Shown one piece after another: positions 50,071 to 59,558 of a stretch of 64,000 nucleotides of DNA (position 1 is its first letter; every line of letters begins with the position of its first letter). The translations under genes and the position numbers were made by a program. Under the pieces are notes generated by a model. The model worked only from the letters and a program-made list of their open reading frames with translations. It was not told the origin of the DNA and made no database searches. Source of the stretch: Pseudobacteriovorax antillogorgiicola (GTDB lineage Bacteria; Bdellovibrionota_B; Oligoflexia; Oligoflexales; Oligoflexaceae); assembly GCF_900177345.1 (NCBI RefSeq), contig NZ_FWZT01000004.1:186001-250000 (forward strand), written 5' to 3'.

Positions 50071-51723
50071 ATGTCTCTCCAAGTAGAACTTGATCGAAAA
50101 AATTTGCTTCGAAACACCGTGATCTTGAATTTGGTCATGGCAGTTGTCTATACCCTATTAGGCCATCTTGCTAGGATTATGAGCATTCCTCCAGGGAATG
50201 TGACAGCCTTCTGGCCCGCTTCTGGCCTAGCTCTAGCTCTTATGCTTTGCTTTGGCTATCGACTATGGCCAGGCTTGCTCTGTGGAAACATTGCAGCCAA
50301 TCTACCCGCATTCTTTGATCCAAGCTCCAGTGCGTCTATCGGAACGACGTCTCTCGTGGGGCTAGGCATCGGCGTTGGTGACGTATTACAGACTGTCACT
50401 GCTTGTTATGGCATTCATCGCTATATTGAACGGCCATTCAAGGGCTTCTTCAAAACAGGGTCGCTGGGGTGGTTTCTTGTGATTTGTAGCATAAGTCACA
50501 CGCTATCGCCCAGTTTTGGAGTGAGTGCTCTGTATTTTGGAGGTCTGATATCCCCTGAAAACTTTCTTTATACCTGGATCACATGGTACACAGGTGATCT
50601 GCTTGGAGCGCTATATGTGTCAGTATTTGTGATGGATCTTATTGGAAAGAAAAGCCTCGTTGGCTGGAGTAAGTCCGGTGTTCTGGGGTTAATCGTCATC
50701 CCTGCTATCAGTTACTACCTGGTAACAGCTGATCGTAATTTGTTTTTTCTGATTTTCCTCTTTCCTTTCGTTGTCTTTTTTACAGTCAGCTATCGGGGGC
50801 TTTATGTTTCAACATTGAACATCGGCATTGTCTTTGCGTCAATTGGCGCTCTAATTGGGTCAATCGAAGATCCAAAGTTCTTCAATGAGCGCTTGATGGC
50901 AATGGAGTCGTTCATGTTTGTGTTATTTTTGATCAATAACATCATCTTGGCATTCATCAATGAGAGAGAGTCACTTCGCAAAGAGTTGGATGAAGTTGCT
51001 CTACTATCGATGCAAAACTCTAAGCTAGCAGCGCTAGGAGAGATGGCTGGCGGTGTGGCCCATGAGGTCAAGAACCCCTTAGCTATTATTGAAGGGCACG
51101 CGAGGATTGCCAAACGTCTATTGATCAAGGACGCAGATAGCCAAGGAAAAGTTTTAGAACGTCTCACGAAGATCCAAGACATGGTTCGCCGCATTGATAA
51201 AATAATCCATGGCATGAAGTCACTGACACATAGCTCAGTAGGTGAAGAGGCTAGCGTTTTCAGGGCGGACCAGCTGGTTGAGGATATAAAAAGTATCAGT
51301 GCCGAGAGATTGAAAACGCTTCATATAGAGTTCGTGGTTGATGCGCGACATGACCTGCAGATTTATGGAAATCGTATTCAAATAAGTCAGGTAGTTCTCA
51401 ACCTTCTCAATAACGCCGTGGATGCGATGGTTGACCATGAAGTGGAGTCCGGAAGGATTCTTCTGAAAATGATGGCAAGTGATGGCGGCATTAGTATTGA
51501 TGTGATCAATTCTGGTCCGAAAATTCCAGTTGATATCGTCGAGCGAGTGTTTGACCCATTCTTTACTACCAAAGAAGTCGGCCACGGCACCGGAATGGGG
51601 CTTAGCATTTCACAGCGGATTATGAGCAATCACGGCGGCCGATTGACCTTGGTCCCCAACACAGAGGAAACTACTTTCCGCATGACTCTTCCTGGGCCTC
51701 CACGTACTAAAACTTCAGCGTGA
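50071..51723 (+). CDS. MASE1-domain histidine kinase
   Basis: About 550 residues. An integral-membrane MASE1 sensor domain (residues about 15-300, eight helices) has the family start motif GNVTAFWPASGLALALML and later helices such as TWITWYTGDLLGALYV. Then comes a short coiled coil, HisKA with KLAALGEMAGGVAHEVKNPL, and HATPase with NLLNNAVDAM, FDPFFTTKEVGHGTGMGLSIS. The H-box HEVKNPL is of the NtrB-like type. No receiver is attached, so it signals to a separate regulator. The ligand of MASE1 is unknown in general. ATG 50071 and GTG 50065 are both possible; neither has a clear ribosome site. Its last 17 bases overlap the convergent lipoprotein gene. Confidence 0.93.
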   Translation: MSLQVELDRKNLLRNTVILNLVMAVVYTLLGHLARIMSIPPGNVTAFWPASGLALALMLCFGYRLWPGLLCGNIAANLPAFFDPSSSASIGTTSLVGLGIGVGDVLQTVTACYGIHRYIERPFKGFFKTGSLGWFLVICSISHTLSPSFGVSALYFGGLISPENFLYTWITWYTGDLLGALYVSVFVMDLIGKKSLVGWSKSGVLGLIVIPAISYYLVTADRNLFFLIFLFPFVVFFTVSYRGLYVSTLNIGIVFASIGALIGSIEDPKFFNERLMAMESFMFVLFLINNIILAFINERESLRKELDEVALLSMQNSKLAALGEMAGGVAHEVKNPLAIIEGHARIAKRLLIKDADSQGKVLERLTKIQDMVRRIDKIIHGMKSLTHSSVGEEASVFRADQLVEDIKSISAERLKTLHIEFVVDARHDLQIYGNRIQISQVVLNLLNNAVDAMVDHEVESGRILLKMMASDGGISIDVINSGPKIPVDIVERVFDPFFTTKEVGHGTGMGLSISQRIMSNHGGRLTLVPNTEETTFRMTLPGPPRTKTSA

Positions 51724-52756
51724 AGGGTTCGGTAGTATCTGCTTTAATGTCTTTAAGCACTGTCCAGCTCTGACCATCCTGAGAGCTTTGAATTTGGAAA
51801 TGGCTAGGTGAACATTGACTGTAGTCCACTCCCTGACCAAAATCACTTATCGATCCACCGTTGATAGTGAGGGCATCGAGGAGGACTCCTTGGTCGCCGA
51901 TGAACTCAATCTGAAAATAAACCTGAGTCGTTGCAGGAGCTGGAGTGCTTGCTTCGAAGCTATCCTGAGCAGACCACCACCCGCCACCGAAACCACCACC
52001 AAATGCTTCGTAAGGATAGAAGTCAGTGAATGTTGGGCTGCTGCTCAGGCTAACTTGCTCGTTGCCCACAAAGCCGATGTTCGCTTGAGGGTCTGGTGTA
52101 TCGGGAAGGCCCGCGAAGGTATCCTCTTGAAAGGTACCATTCCAGGATAGTGCAAGCCCTTCAATGCCCACAGTATTTGTTTCGCAGGCCTGTTTCATTT
52201 CAAAGATTTCAATGCGATAGAATCGGTAGGCTGTAGCCTGGGCTTGGGGGCTTCGATCTTTCGCAGATTCGTAGGTGCTCACCATGGAGCCTAGTGCCTT
52301 CCCTGCTGAGTCGCTGACAAGGGCTATCACGCGCATGCTTGCCAAAGCTTGGCTCACGGTTCCTGCCACTATCGAACTAAGATAATAGCTAACATGCCAA
52401 GGGCTACTGCCTTCTTCATAAACAACTGTGGATTGATCCACACTTAGGTTCTCATCGAGGGCTAGTTGCCACTGGATGGAATAGCTACTACTCACATTGA
52501 TCCGTTGGCCATTGCCATCGCTAATCCAACAGCCAACATGTGCTAGCTCATTAGTATCGCTGGGGCTTTGCAGCTCCGCGCAAGCCAGATATGCGCCAGA
52601 AATCGGCTGCGGGATGTTTGCAGCCTCGCTGTCGTCACTTTCTAGCAAGTCTTCGCTTTGTAGAGGCTCCTGATTTTCTTTAGGATTTGAAGAAAAGTCT
52701 TGGTCGGTGCAGGATGCACTGAAGCCTAGCATCCATAGTATTGTGAAGATTCGCAT
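51707..52756 (-). CDS. Surface lipoprotein with discoidin-like C-terminal region
   Basis: About 349 residues. Signal with lipobox FSASC, then an acidic linker with Glu/Asp/Ser (about 18-45). The body is beta-rich, with cysteines in LACAELQ, HVGCWIS and KQACETN. It contains 'AYRFYRIEIF', a Gly-rich patch (AFGGGFGGGWWSAQDSF) and near the end PSHFQIQSSQDGQSWTVL. The latter is the kind of strand seen in F5/8-type (discoidin) carbohydrate-binding domains. Binding at the cell surface is likely; no catalytic residues recognised. The gene overlaps the kinase 3' end by 17 bases. Two in-frame ATGs (52762 and 52756) are close together. Confidence 0.7.
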   Translation of the reverse strand: MRIFTILWMLGFSASCTDQDFSSNPKENQEPLQSEDLLESDDSEAANIPQPISGAYLACAELQSPSDTNELAHVGCWISDGNGQRINVSSSYSIQWQLALDENLSVDQSTVVYEEGSSPWHVSYYLSSIVAGTVSQALASMRVIALVSDSAGKALGSMVSTYESAKDRSPQAQATAYRFYRIEIFEMKQACETNTVGIEGLALSWNGTFQEDTFAGLPDTPDPQANIGFVGNEQVSLSSSPTFTDFYPYEAFGGGFGGGWWSAQDSFEASTPAPATTQVYFQIEFIGDQGVLLDALTINGGSISDFGQGVDYSQCSPSHFQIQSSQDGQSWTVLKDIKADTTEPFTLKF

Positions 52757-52907
52757 AAACATAGTGATTCTCGCCTTATTCGCTTACCTATCGTAAGATT
52801 GAATCCTTCCCTTTAGAAATTTATTCGAGCTTCTTAACTGTCGAAGTCAACTAGAAAAAATCGCCTGGGACCGATCCTATTTACCGATCCTACGAGCTGG
52901 CAACGTC

Positions 52908-54086
52908 CTATCCAGCCTGTCGATCGAGTATTTTGTTTAAGAGAGCCTTCGCCTTTTCGAAGTTAGGTTGGAGTTTCAGGCACGCGCTGAGATGCTCTTT
53001 GGCTTGGGGAAGGAACTTAGGATCGCGTTTTCTTAGAAACGCCAGTGCAATATTGAAGTGGATGAGATAGTTATCCTTATTGTTGGGATAGTAGGTGATA
53101 GCTCGTTTGTATTCTTCGATGGCAACATCGATAGAATCAGTTTGGGCCATCACAACACCTTTGTTGTTGAAGTAACGTACCACTTCCTTCGGAGCACTCG
53201 TCTCCTGGCAAAAGGATGCTGCATGATCTGCAAAGCCATTGTCTTCCAGTTGCTTGAACAGATCAAACTTGATGTCGCGATTTTCGGGATTAAGGTCGAG
53301 AATTTGCCGTTGTTTATCAACTGCTTTATCGGGGGACTTGAGTTGAAGGTACATGTCCACCATATCAGTGATTCGTTCCATATTCTTGGGAGCAACCTGA
53401 TCCGCCTCTTCGTAAAACTTGCGGGCGTCCTCTAGATTCCCCATCTTCAAATTGAACTTGCCCATCAGGTTTAAACGCTGAAGTGGGTCCATCTTTTCAT
53501 TAGGTATCTGTCTGAGAACTTCGATACCTTCTTCGTAGTTGTCATGAAGTTGATATAGCTCTAAGAGCAATGGATAGTATTCATCGCTAAGAGGTTCCTT
53601 GAATTCTTGTACAGACTTAATTGCTGCCTTCAGATCCCCGTCTTTTTCAAGTTTCTCCGTGATATCCTTCTTGATTTTCAGAGCCAATTCATAGCGTACG
53701 TGAAGCTTATATGCTCGTTGAATCTGAGTGATCATGGGGCCTACCTGGAGAGGCTTTTGTACCACTTGAATCTTCCCCATCTCGTTGACTAGCGCAAGCT
53801 GTTCCTTACTGAGAGGGGCGCTGGTCATGACGATAAAACCGGCCGTCTGCTTTTCTGCAATTTCGTGATTCCGCCATTTCTGGATAACGGAAAGCCCATC
53901 CAACTCGGGGAACTTTAATTCAACGAAAATGACTCGAAAGAACTGCTTATTGAAGCGATACATGGCGGTTTGAAGGTCAGAGGCTGCAAAAACTTCGATC
54001 CCCATCTTATCTAACGGGTCGGAAATAGGGCCTGTGACGGTCGGATCTGCATCCACAACCAGTATTTTAGGAGGTAGGTTTGCCAT
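52908..54086 (-). CDS. Receiver-like domain fused to TPR repeats; acceptor Asp replaced by Glu
   Basis: 392 residues, cytoplasmic. Residues 6-130 form a receiver-like domain: KILVVDADPTV keeps the acidic pair, VMTSAP keeps the Ser/Thr position and VVQKPLQ keeps the Lys. The phospho-acceptor position, however, reads VIFVELKFPELDG with E56 where Asp is normal. Glu often mimics phospho-Asp, so the domain may be locked on. Residues about 140-390 hold about six or seven TPR units, including NNKGVVMAQTDSIDVAIEEYKRAI and 'IHFNIALAFLRK', which bind partners. It is likely a constitutively active scaffold; REC-TPR proteins are known in Bdellovibrio-type and delta-proteobacteria. No operon partner in the window. 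Confidence 0.88.
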   Translation of the reverse strand: MANLPPKILVVDADPTVTGPISDPLDKMGIEVFAASDLQTAMYRFNKQFFRVIFVELKFPELDGLSVIQKWRNHEIAEKQTAGFIVMTSAPLSKEQLALVNEMGKIQVVQKPLQVGPMITQIQRAYKLHVRYELALKIKKDITEKLEKDGDLKAAIKSVQEFKEPLSDEYYPLLLELYQLHDNYEEGIEVLRQIPNEKMDPLQRLNLMGKFNLKMGNLEDARKFYEEADQVAPKNMERITDMVDMYLQLKSPDKAVDKQRQILDLNPENRDIKFDLFKQLEDNGFADHAASFCQETSAPKEVVRYFNNKGVVMAQTDSIDVAIEEYKRAITYYPNNKDNYLIHFNIALAFLRKRDPKFLPQAKEHLSACLKLQPNFEKAKALLNKILDRQAG

Positions 54087-54340
54087 CGAGCCCTTCTATG
54101 AGGCGGTTCAATCGTACGTCTAGCTTCGGCCCCCAAAGGCAAAGGTTGAGTCAATTTTTCGGCAAATTTTGAACCCATGTAATAATGGCGTAATTTCAGG
54201 AACTTAAAATATGCCGTGGAGGGCTCAATAGATTTTTACTAAGCCGAAAAAAACAATGCAATCCAGTGATTTAGCAGATTTTCTTAATGGGGGAAGGGTG
54301 AATTCCGATCAATTTTTAGGTGAGATCAAAGGAGGAGCCA

Positions 54341-54889
54341 ATGATTCAGACCTTATTAAGATTACTTGGAGTAAGTTTGTTTTCCGTGTCCTGTGTGTCC
54401 CACGGGCCGTACTTCAAGCTGGGTGAGTTGCAAGAGTTAGTCAAATTTCGTACTGAGAGGCAGATTGTGGTAGAGGATTACGGACTGCCTCAAAAGGCCT
54501 TTTCAGATCGAGTCTTTCATAATGCCAATCAAGCTCACAAGGACAAGTTGGTGGTAAGAGAAGTCGATGGGGTATTATTTACACACCTTTCGACCGAGTC
54601 TGAATCTGACTATAATAATATGGAATTTGCAGATTGGGAGAAGAAGCCACAAAAGGGCAAACAACCGGTTAAGAAAGCTGAAACTCTTCGGGAACAAGCG
54701 CCGTTTGTGAGCCATAATTCAGATATTACCGAAGTCAATGATTGCGATAGTCGGTCTAGGAATATTCGCTACCTTTCTGATCGCAGTGATCCAAATGGTT
54801 ACACAGAGCGGCAGTTTACTGTGATCTACTTCGACAAGGCCAACCAAGTTTGTGGGTTCAAGATCCGCTCCCTGTTTCTCGCTCACTAG
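54341..54889 (+). CDS. Lipoprotein of unknown function
   Basis: 182 residues. Signal MIQTLLRLLGVSLFSVSC with Cys18 as lipidation site. The mature part is polar and charged with no recognised domain: KLGELQELVKFRTERQI, a Lys-rich patch (KKPQKGKQPVKK), and a C-terminal part with NDCDSRSR and VCGFKIRSLFLAH that could form one disulfide. The start is supported by AAAGGAGG just upstream; an in-frame ATG at 54320 adds seven residues. The gene lies between the REC-TPR gene (divergent) and the YdiJ-like gene (same strand, 144 bases on). The region in front of it, 54087-54340, contains no obvious promoter. Confidence 0.75.
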   Translation: MIQTLLRLLGVSLFSVSCVSHGPYFKLGELQELVKFRTERQIVVEDYGLPQKAFSDRVFHNANQAHKDKLVVREVDGVLFTHLSTESESDYNNMEFADWEKKPQKGKQPVKKAETLREQAPFVSHNSDITEVNDCDSRSRNIRYLSDRSDPNGYTERQFTVIYFDKANQVCGFKIRSLFLAH

Positions 54890-55033
54890 CCTTAAACGCT
54901 ATTTTCTAACATAGCCTCCTCGTACGGGATAGTGGCCTCTTTCGAAGAGGCCCGCAATTCTGGTTGATATTTATTAGTACGTCCGTCTATTATCGGCACT
55001 TGCACTACGTACACCAGCGGAGATGACGGACCC

Positions 55034-58000
55034 ATGATCCCCCAGCTCACCGAACGCGATGCTTTGCCGACCACTGTTCGAAACTTTTTCGCCACCCTCC
55101 AACGCAGCTCTGATTTTAAGGGAGATCTGGAAACGGATTGGGCTGGGCGAATGGTAGCATCGACAGATAACTCCATCTATCAGGTGATTCCTCAGGGCAT
55201 TATCTATCCTAGGGACGTGAGCGATGTTCAATTGGTGATGAGCCTGGCGTCAGGTTCCGACTATCGGGCCATTACATTTACGGCAAGGGGTGGAGGCACT
55301 GGTACCAATGGTCAGTCGCTTACCCATGGTGTAGTGGTCGATCTATCACGCCATATGAATCAGGTCTTAGAGATTAATTTGGAAGAGCGCTGGGTTCGTG
55401 TGGAGCCGGGAGTGGTTCTCGATCAATTAAATAAAGACTTAAAGCCTCACGGATACTTCTTTGCTCCAGATCTTTCTCCCAGCAATCGTGCAACTCTAGG
55501 TGGGATGTGCAACACGGATGCTTGTGGAAAGGGCTCGCGAATTTATGGAAAAACATCGAACCACCTACTGGCCCTGGATCTTGTCTTCTCGGAAGGTACG
55601 ACATGGTCGTCGTTGCCCCTCACGGCTGAAGCACTTGCTCAGGCCAAAGAAGACGAAGGGCTAGTGGGGCAAATCCATCGCGAAGTTGATGATATTATCA
55701 ACGGGCACCGGGAATTGATTAAGCAACGGTTTCCCAAACTCACCCGCTTTCTTACGGGATATAATCTGGCCCATGTGTGTGATGATCAAGGTGGGTTTAA
55801 CCTAAACTATCTGATCTCAGGCTCAGAAGGAACCCTGGCTTTTGTTACTGAGTTGAAGCTTAAGCTCACGCCAATTCCGAAAGTCAAACGTCTCATTCTA
55901 GCAAAATATGCGGAATTTGATGATAGTTTGCGAGCAGCACAAGTTTTGGTAGAAGCTAATCCGGCTGCCATCGAAACTGTGGATGATACCATTGTCCAGT
56001 TGGCAAGAGGTGATGTGATTTGGGACAAAGTCGGTAAATTTTTCTCTGGGCCTGATGATCACAAAGTGAAGTCAGTCAATCTTATTGAGTTTGTTGGCGA
56101 TGATGAACAGGGGGTGGAGTCTCAGGTTCAGGACTTAGTGAAAGTACTGAAAGACCGCATGGGACAAGCCAATCAAGCGATCGGCTACGCCATAGCTGAG
56201 GGTGATGCAGACATTGCTGCACTATGGAGCTTACGTAAAAAGGGAGTTGGCTTACTAGGCAATCGGCCAGGCCACCGCCGCCCTGTGCCTTTTGTTGAAG
56301 ACACTGTGGTTCCACCGGAGCATCTAGCCGATTTTATCACTGAGTTTCGGGGGATCCTAGATGAGCATGGCTTGGATTACGGCATGTTCGGCCATGTGGA
56401 TGCTGGTTGTCTCCATGTGCGGCCCGCTTTAGACCTAAAGACTGAAGACGACGAGCGCTTGATCCGAAAAATCACTGATGAAGTGAAGGATTTAGTATTA
56501 AAGTATGGTGGTGTCATCTGGGGGGAGCATGGCAAGGGTCTTCGCAGTGAGTATATGCCGGAGTTTTTTGGTCCAGAATTGTACCAGGATTTACGCCGTA
56601 TCAAAGGCATCTTCGATCCCCACAATAAACTAAATCCAGGGAAGCTGGTGACGCCTCTCAACTCAGAAGATAAGGTGGTCCGCCTCGATGAGGCTCCATT
56701 GAGAGGGCAGCGTGATCGCCAAATACCAGCGCCTGTAAGAGATTCTTACGATGTCTCCATCAATTGTAATGGCAATGGTGCCTGCTTTAATTTTGAAGCT
56801 GATGACGTGATGTGTCCGTCTTATAAATTCACGCGGAATCGCATTCATTCTCCGAAAGGGCGAGCTGGTCTTATGAGAGAGTGGTTAAGGCAACTAAGCC
56901 GCGAGGGCTACGATGCCAATGCCTTCGATGGGGATCGAGGTGGTCAACGTCTTGCCCCTAAGGTGGATGATTTTTCAGTAGAGGTTTTTCATGCCATGAA
57001 CGGCTGCTTGTCTTGTAAGGCTTGCTCAGCAACTTGCCCAATCAAGGTTGATATTCCCGAATTGAAATCAAAGTTCTTATATCGATTTTATACCCGCTAT
57101 CGTAGGCCACTCAAGGATAAGCTTGTGGCCATGGGTGAGCGGGTTCATAGCAAGTTTGTGAACTTGCCGTGGATTTACAATCTTGGCTTAAGGATTCCTG
57201 GCTTTCACTTCTTGATGAAGCATTGGGTAGGGCTCGTGGATACTCCACAGTTGAGTAGCCCTAGTTATCGAGCACAGCTGAATCATAGCGAAATTCCTCA
57301 GCTTAAGTTCTCTGAATTTGATTCTTGGCAGAGTCGCGACTTGAGTCGCGTCGTGATCATTCTTCCAGATGCTATAACGGGCTTTTACGAAGCAGAAACA
57401 TTTGTCAGTTCCCTTAGGGTTCTGAAGAGGCTTGGCTACCAACCTGTAGTTAGCGAATTTATCGAGAATGGTAAGGGTCTTCATGTGAAAGGATTTCTTG
57501 ATGAGTTCCGGCAAACTGCAAAGATAGCCCATGAAAAGATTCACAAGCTCATGAGTTTAAACTGTCCGATTGTGGGTTTTGATCCCGCTATCACACTTAC
57601 TTACCGCGAGGAGTATCGTAACTATGGCCCAGCGGGCGAGCTGAAGGTTCAACTTCTTCAGGAGTTTCTAAGCAAGGTAGTGTCCGAGCATGGTCTCAGC
57701 CTTAATGAAAGCAAACCGCTCATCTTGCTTGGGCACTGCGGTGAAACTACTGCAGTGCCAGAATCTGGGCGCCAATGGCAGAGCATTTTTAAGTCCCTTG
57801 GTTTGGATCTTCAAGTAGCCAAAGTTGGCTGCTGTGGAATGGCCGGAGCATTTGGTCATGAGGCAGAGCACTTGGAAGAATCGGAGGGGGTTTTCAATAT
57901 GTCTTGGCGTCGTAAATTAAGGGATAACGGAGCCGCAATATTCTTGGCGACGGGTGCATCATGTCGGTCCCAGGTTAAACGCTTTTCACAGCAGGGGATC

Positions 58001-58057
58001 GATCACCCTCTTGCTTATCTTGATCGTCAGTTAAGTCATAGGGCAAAGCTTCATTAA
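55034..58057 (+). CDS. ydiJ: YdiJ-like FAD/Fe-S 2-hydroxyacid dehydrogenase
   Basis: 1007 residues, close to E. coli YdiJ (D-2-hydroxyglutarate dehydrogenase) in length and motif order. N-terminal FAD-linked oxidase (about 40-300: FTARGGGTGTNGQSL, LVFSEG; ISGSEGTLAFVTEL), C-terminal oxidase part (300-560: YGMFGHVDAGCLHVRPALDL, GVIWGEHGKGLRSEYMP, 'FDPHNKLNPGKLV'), a 4Fe-4S ferredoxin-like segment with MNGCLSCKACSATCPIK (about 655-671), then a CCG-type domain (about 760-1000) with CGETTA and VGCCGMAGAFGHE. It oxidises a D-2-hydroxyacid and passes electrons onward. Single gene without partner. GGAG lies 11 bases before the ATG. YdiJ versus Dld specificity is inferred from overall pattern. Confidence 0.93.
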   Translation: MIPQLTERDALPTTVRNFFATLQRSSDFKGDLETDWAGRMVASTDNSIYQVIPQGIIYPRDVSDVQLVMSLASGSDYRAITFTARGGGTGTNGQSLTHGVVVDLSRHMNQVLEINLEERWVRVEPGVVLDQLNKDLKPHGYFFAPDLSPSNRATLGGMCNTDACGKGSRIYGKTSNHLLALDLVFSEGTTWSSLPLTAEALAQAKEDEGLVGQIHREVDDIINGHRELIKQRFPKLTRFLTGYNLAHVCDDQGGFNLNYLISGSEGTLAFVTELKLKLTPIPKVKRLILAKYAEFDDSLRAAQVLVEANPAAIETVDDTIVQLARGDVIWDKVGKFFSGPDDHKVKSVNLIEFVGDDEQGVESQVQDLVKVLKDRMGQANQAIGYAIAEGDADIAALWSLRKKGVGLLGNRPGHRRPVPFVEDTVVPPEHLADFITEFRGILDEHGLDYGMFGHVDAGCLHVRPALDLKTEDDERLIRKITDEVKDLVLKYGGVIWGEHGKGLRSEYMPEFFGPELYQDLRRIKGIFDPHNKLNPGKLVTPLNSEDKVVRLDEAPLRGQRDRQIPAPVRDSYDVSINCNGNGACFNFEADDVMCPSYKFTRNRIHSPKGRAGLMREWLRQLSREGYDANAFDGDRGGQRLAPKVDDFSVEVFHAMNGCLSCKACSATCPIKVDIPELKSKFLYRFYTRYRRPLKDKLVAMGERVHSKFVNLPWIYNLGLRIPGFHFLMKHWVGLVDTPQLSSPSYRAQLNHSEIPQLKFSEFDSWQSRDLSRVVIILPDAITGFYEAETFVSSLRVLKRLGYQPVVSEFIENGKGLHVKGFLDEFRQTAKIAHEKIHKLMSLNCPIVGFDPAITLTYREEYRNYGPAGELKVQLLQEFLSKVVSEHGLSLNESKPLILLGHCGETTAVPESGRQWQSIFKSLGLDLQVAKVGCCGMAGAFGHEAEHLEESEGVFNMSWRRKLRDNGAAIFLATGASCRSQVKRFSQQGIDHPLAYLDRQLSHRAKLH

Positions 58058-58178
58058 CGAAGGAAATTGCCTACCGAAACGTGCCTTGCTCCAAGCACGC
58101 GCTGGAAAACCGGGTGTAATTCTTCATCGGATTCATTACGTTTAAAGCGAACTAAGATTCAAGATGAGGAGGTTAGTC

Positions 58179-58688
58179 ATGAAAGGTCTTTCAAAATGGC
58201 TTTTAGTAGGTGCTTTGTTGCCTTGCCAAGCTATGGGCCAGCAAATTGAAGTCGCAGGAATAGGGCAGTGGGCCGATAATTACTGCGCGCCGTCTGGAGT
58301 TCGCTATGGATGGTTTTGGGATGCTAAGGTGTGGATCGATCTCCAGGTTAGCGAAGGTGGATTTGGCAAAGATGTGGGGGTGCGTTGGACCATTGACGAT
58401 TGGCAAACGAGCCATGAGACTCTAGGCAAGTATGATGGACCCGGAGCCGAAGGTAGAGAGCTATGGAGCATTGATTTCACGGCTGCAAAAATGGAATCTT
58501 GCTTCTGGTGTAAACCACAAAATGTTGTCCTTGAATACGCTCTTTTTAGCCGCAATGGCAGTGCTGAAATCTGGGAAAATAATGAAGGTTTGAACTATCA
58601 GCTGCCCATTGAATCGATTTATCATGAAATCGAAATTCCGCCACCGGAAGCAGATGACAGTGAGGATGAGGTTGCGTGCCCAGGTTGA
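58179..58688 (+). CDS. Secreted protein resembling a carbohydrate-binding module
   Basis: 169 residues. Signal peptide about 1-21, ending LPCQAMGQQ. The mature domain is about 140 residues of beta structure with WDAKVWIDLQVSE, VGVRWTIDDWQTSHETLGKY, then ELWSIDFTA and VLEYALFSRNG, ending in a polar acidic tail. This pattern (VxVRxTxDxWxT followed by W/F-rich strands and YxL) resembles CBM21-type starch- or glycogen-binding modules. Two cysteines (ESCFWCKP) sit in a loop. The protein would be a lone binding domain, as no enzyme part is visible. ATG 58179 has GAGGAGG upstream. Assignment is tentative. Confidence 0.65.
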   Translation: MKGLSKWLLVGALLPCQAMGQQIEVAGIGQWADNYCAPSGVRYGWFWDAKVWIDLQVSEGGFGKDVGVRWTIDDWQTSHETLGKYDGPGAEGRELWSIDFTAAKMESCFWCKPQNVVLEYALFSRNGSAEIWENNEGLNYQLPIESIYHEIEIPPPEADDSEDEVACPG

Positions 58689-58784
58689 CTCGAAATCGTG
58701 GGTTCACGATGAGCTACACTGTTTCAGTAGCCCCGACTGGACACGCCGAGTGAATCTAAAGCAATTGCCGGGTGTGGTCAAGAA

Positions 58785-59420
58785 TTAGAGTAGGTTCCTC
58801 TGTAAATACTCTAACTTATCGAATTGTCGTGCCATGCTACGCTCATCGGTTAGCCGTCGTGCCTCGTCGAGCGTGAACCAACGAAGATCATTAGCTTCAT
58901 GGTTCTGCGCGATCGCTTGGTTCGGGCCAGCTACAAGCAAATAGCGAATATCGTAGTGCTTGTGCTCCGGCTCGGATTTTCGTGCTGGTATCACATGGAT
59001 ATCGAGATCGAATGGAAATGGTTGCTGCCCTTCCTGGGCCCCGAGAATTTTAAGGTCAGCCCGATAGTTCAAAAAATCCAGAGTTTGAAGTCCGCTTTCT
59101 TCTTGGGCCTCTTTCATAGCTACGGCTGCGGGATCAGGATTGCCATCGGCATGACCACCAAGCTGCAGCCACTTATTTAGCTTTTTATGGTGGAGCAAGA
59201 GAACTTGGTTCATAGACTTATTGCAGATGAGAGCTGAGCCGGTAACGTGACCTGGCACATGGCTTCTTTCAAAACATTGATCGCTGCTATCTATAAATTC
59301 GAGGAAGCGCTCTGTAGCGTCTAGTTCTTCTTGGGGGTTGTAACCTTGATATGGAATATGGCCATCAGCCCAAGATGATTGGTACTGGAACAATAGGTTT
59401 CGGGTAAGTGATCGTATCAT
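58785..59420 (-). CDS. Nudix hydrolase
   Basis: About 211 residues. The Nudix motif region is LGGHADGNPDPAAVAMKEAQEESGLQ; the first Glu of the G-x5-E part is replaced, but KEAQEESGL keeps the catalytic EExG. GGHADG marks a well-known Nudix subgroup, so this is not a sign of loss. The N-terminal 50 residues are helical. It would hydrolyse a nucleoside diphosphate derivative; substrate unknown. The start at 59420 has AAGGA upstream and gives MIRSLTRNLLFQYQ; a longer frame from 59522 would add 34 residues. It is divergent from udk with about 140 bases between them. Confidence 0.85.
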   Translation of the reverse strand: MIRSLTRNLLFQYQSSWADGHIPYQGYNPQEELDATERFLEFIDSSDQCFERSHVPGHVTGSALICNKSMNQVLLLHHKKLNKWLQLGGHADGNPDPAAVAMKEAQEESGLQTLDFLNYRADLKILGAQEGQQPFPFDLDIHVIPARKSEPEHKHYDIRYLLVAGPNQAIAQNHEANDLRWFTLDEARRLTDERSMARQFDKLEYLQRNLL

Positions 59421-59558
59421 TTCGGGGGTCCTTATTTGGCGATGAAACGGGGCTCTGGAGAATCTTGCGCCACAGGTTAAATATATGGCTTTATCGTTGC
59501 CAAAAGCAAGTGATTCTGCCATATCTTCACCTTCGATTCATCTGCAATAGGAGATTTT

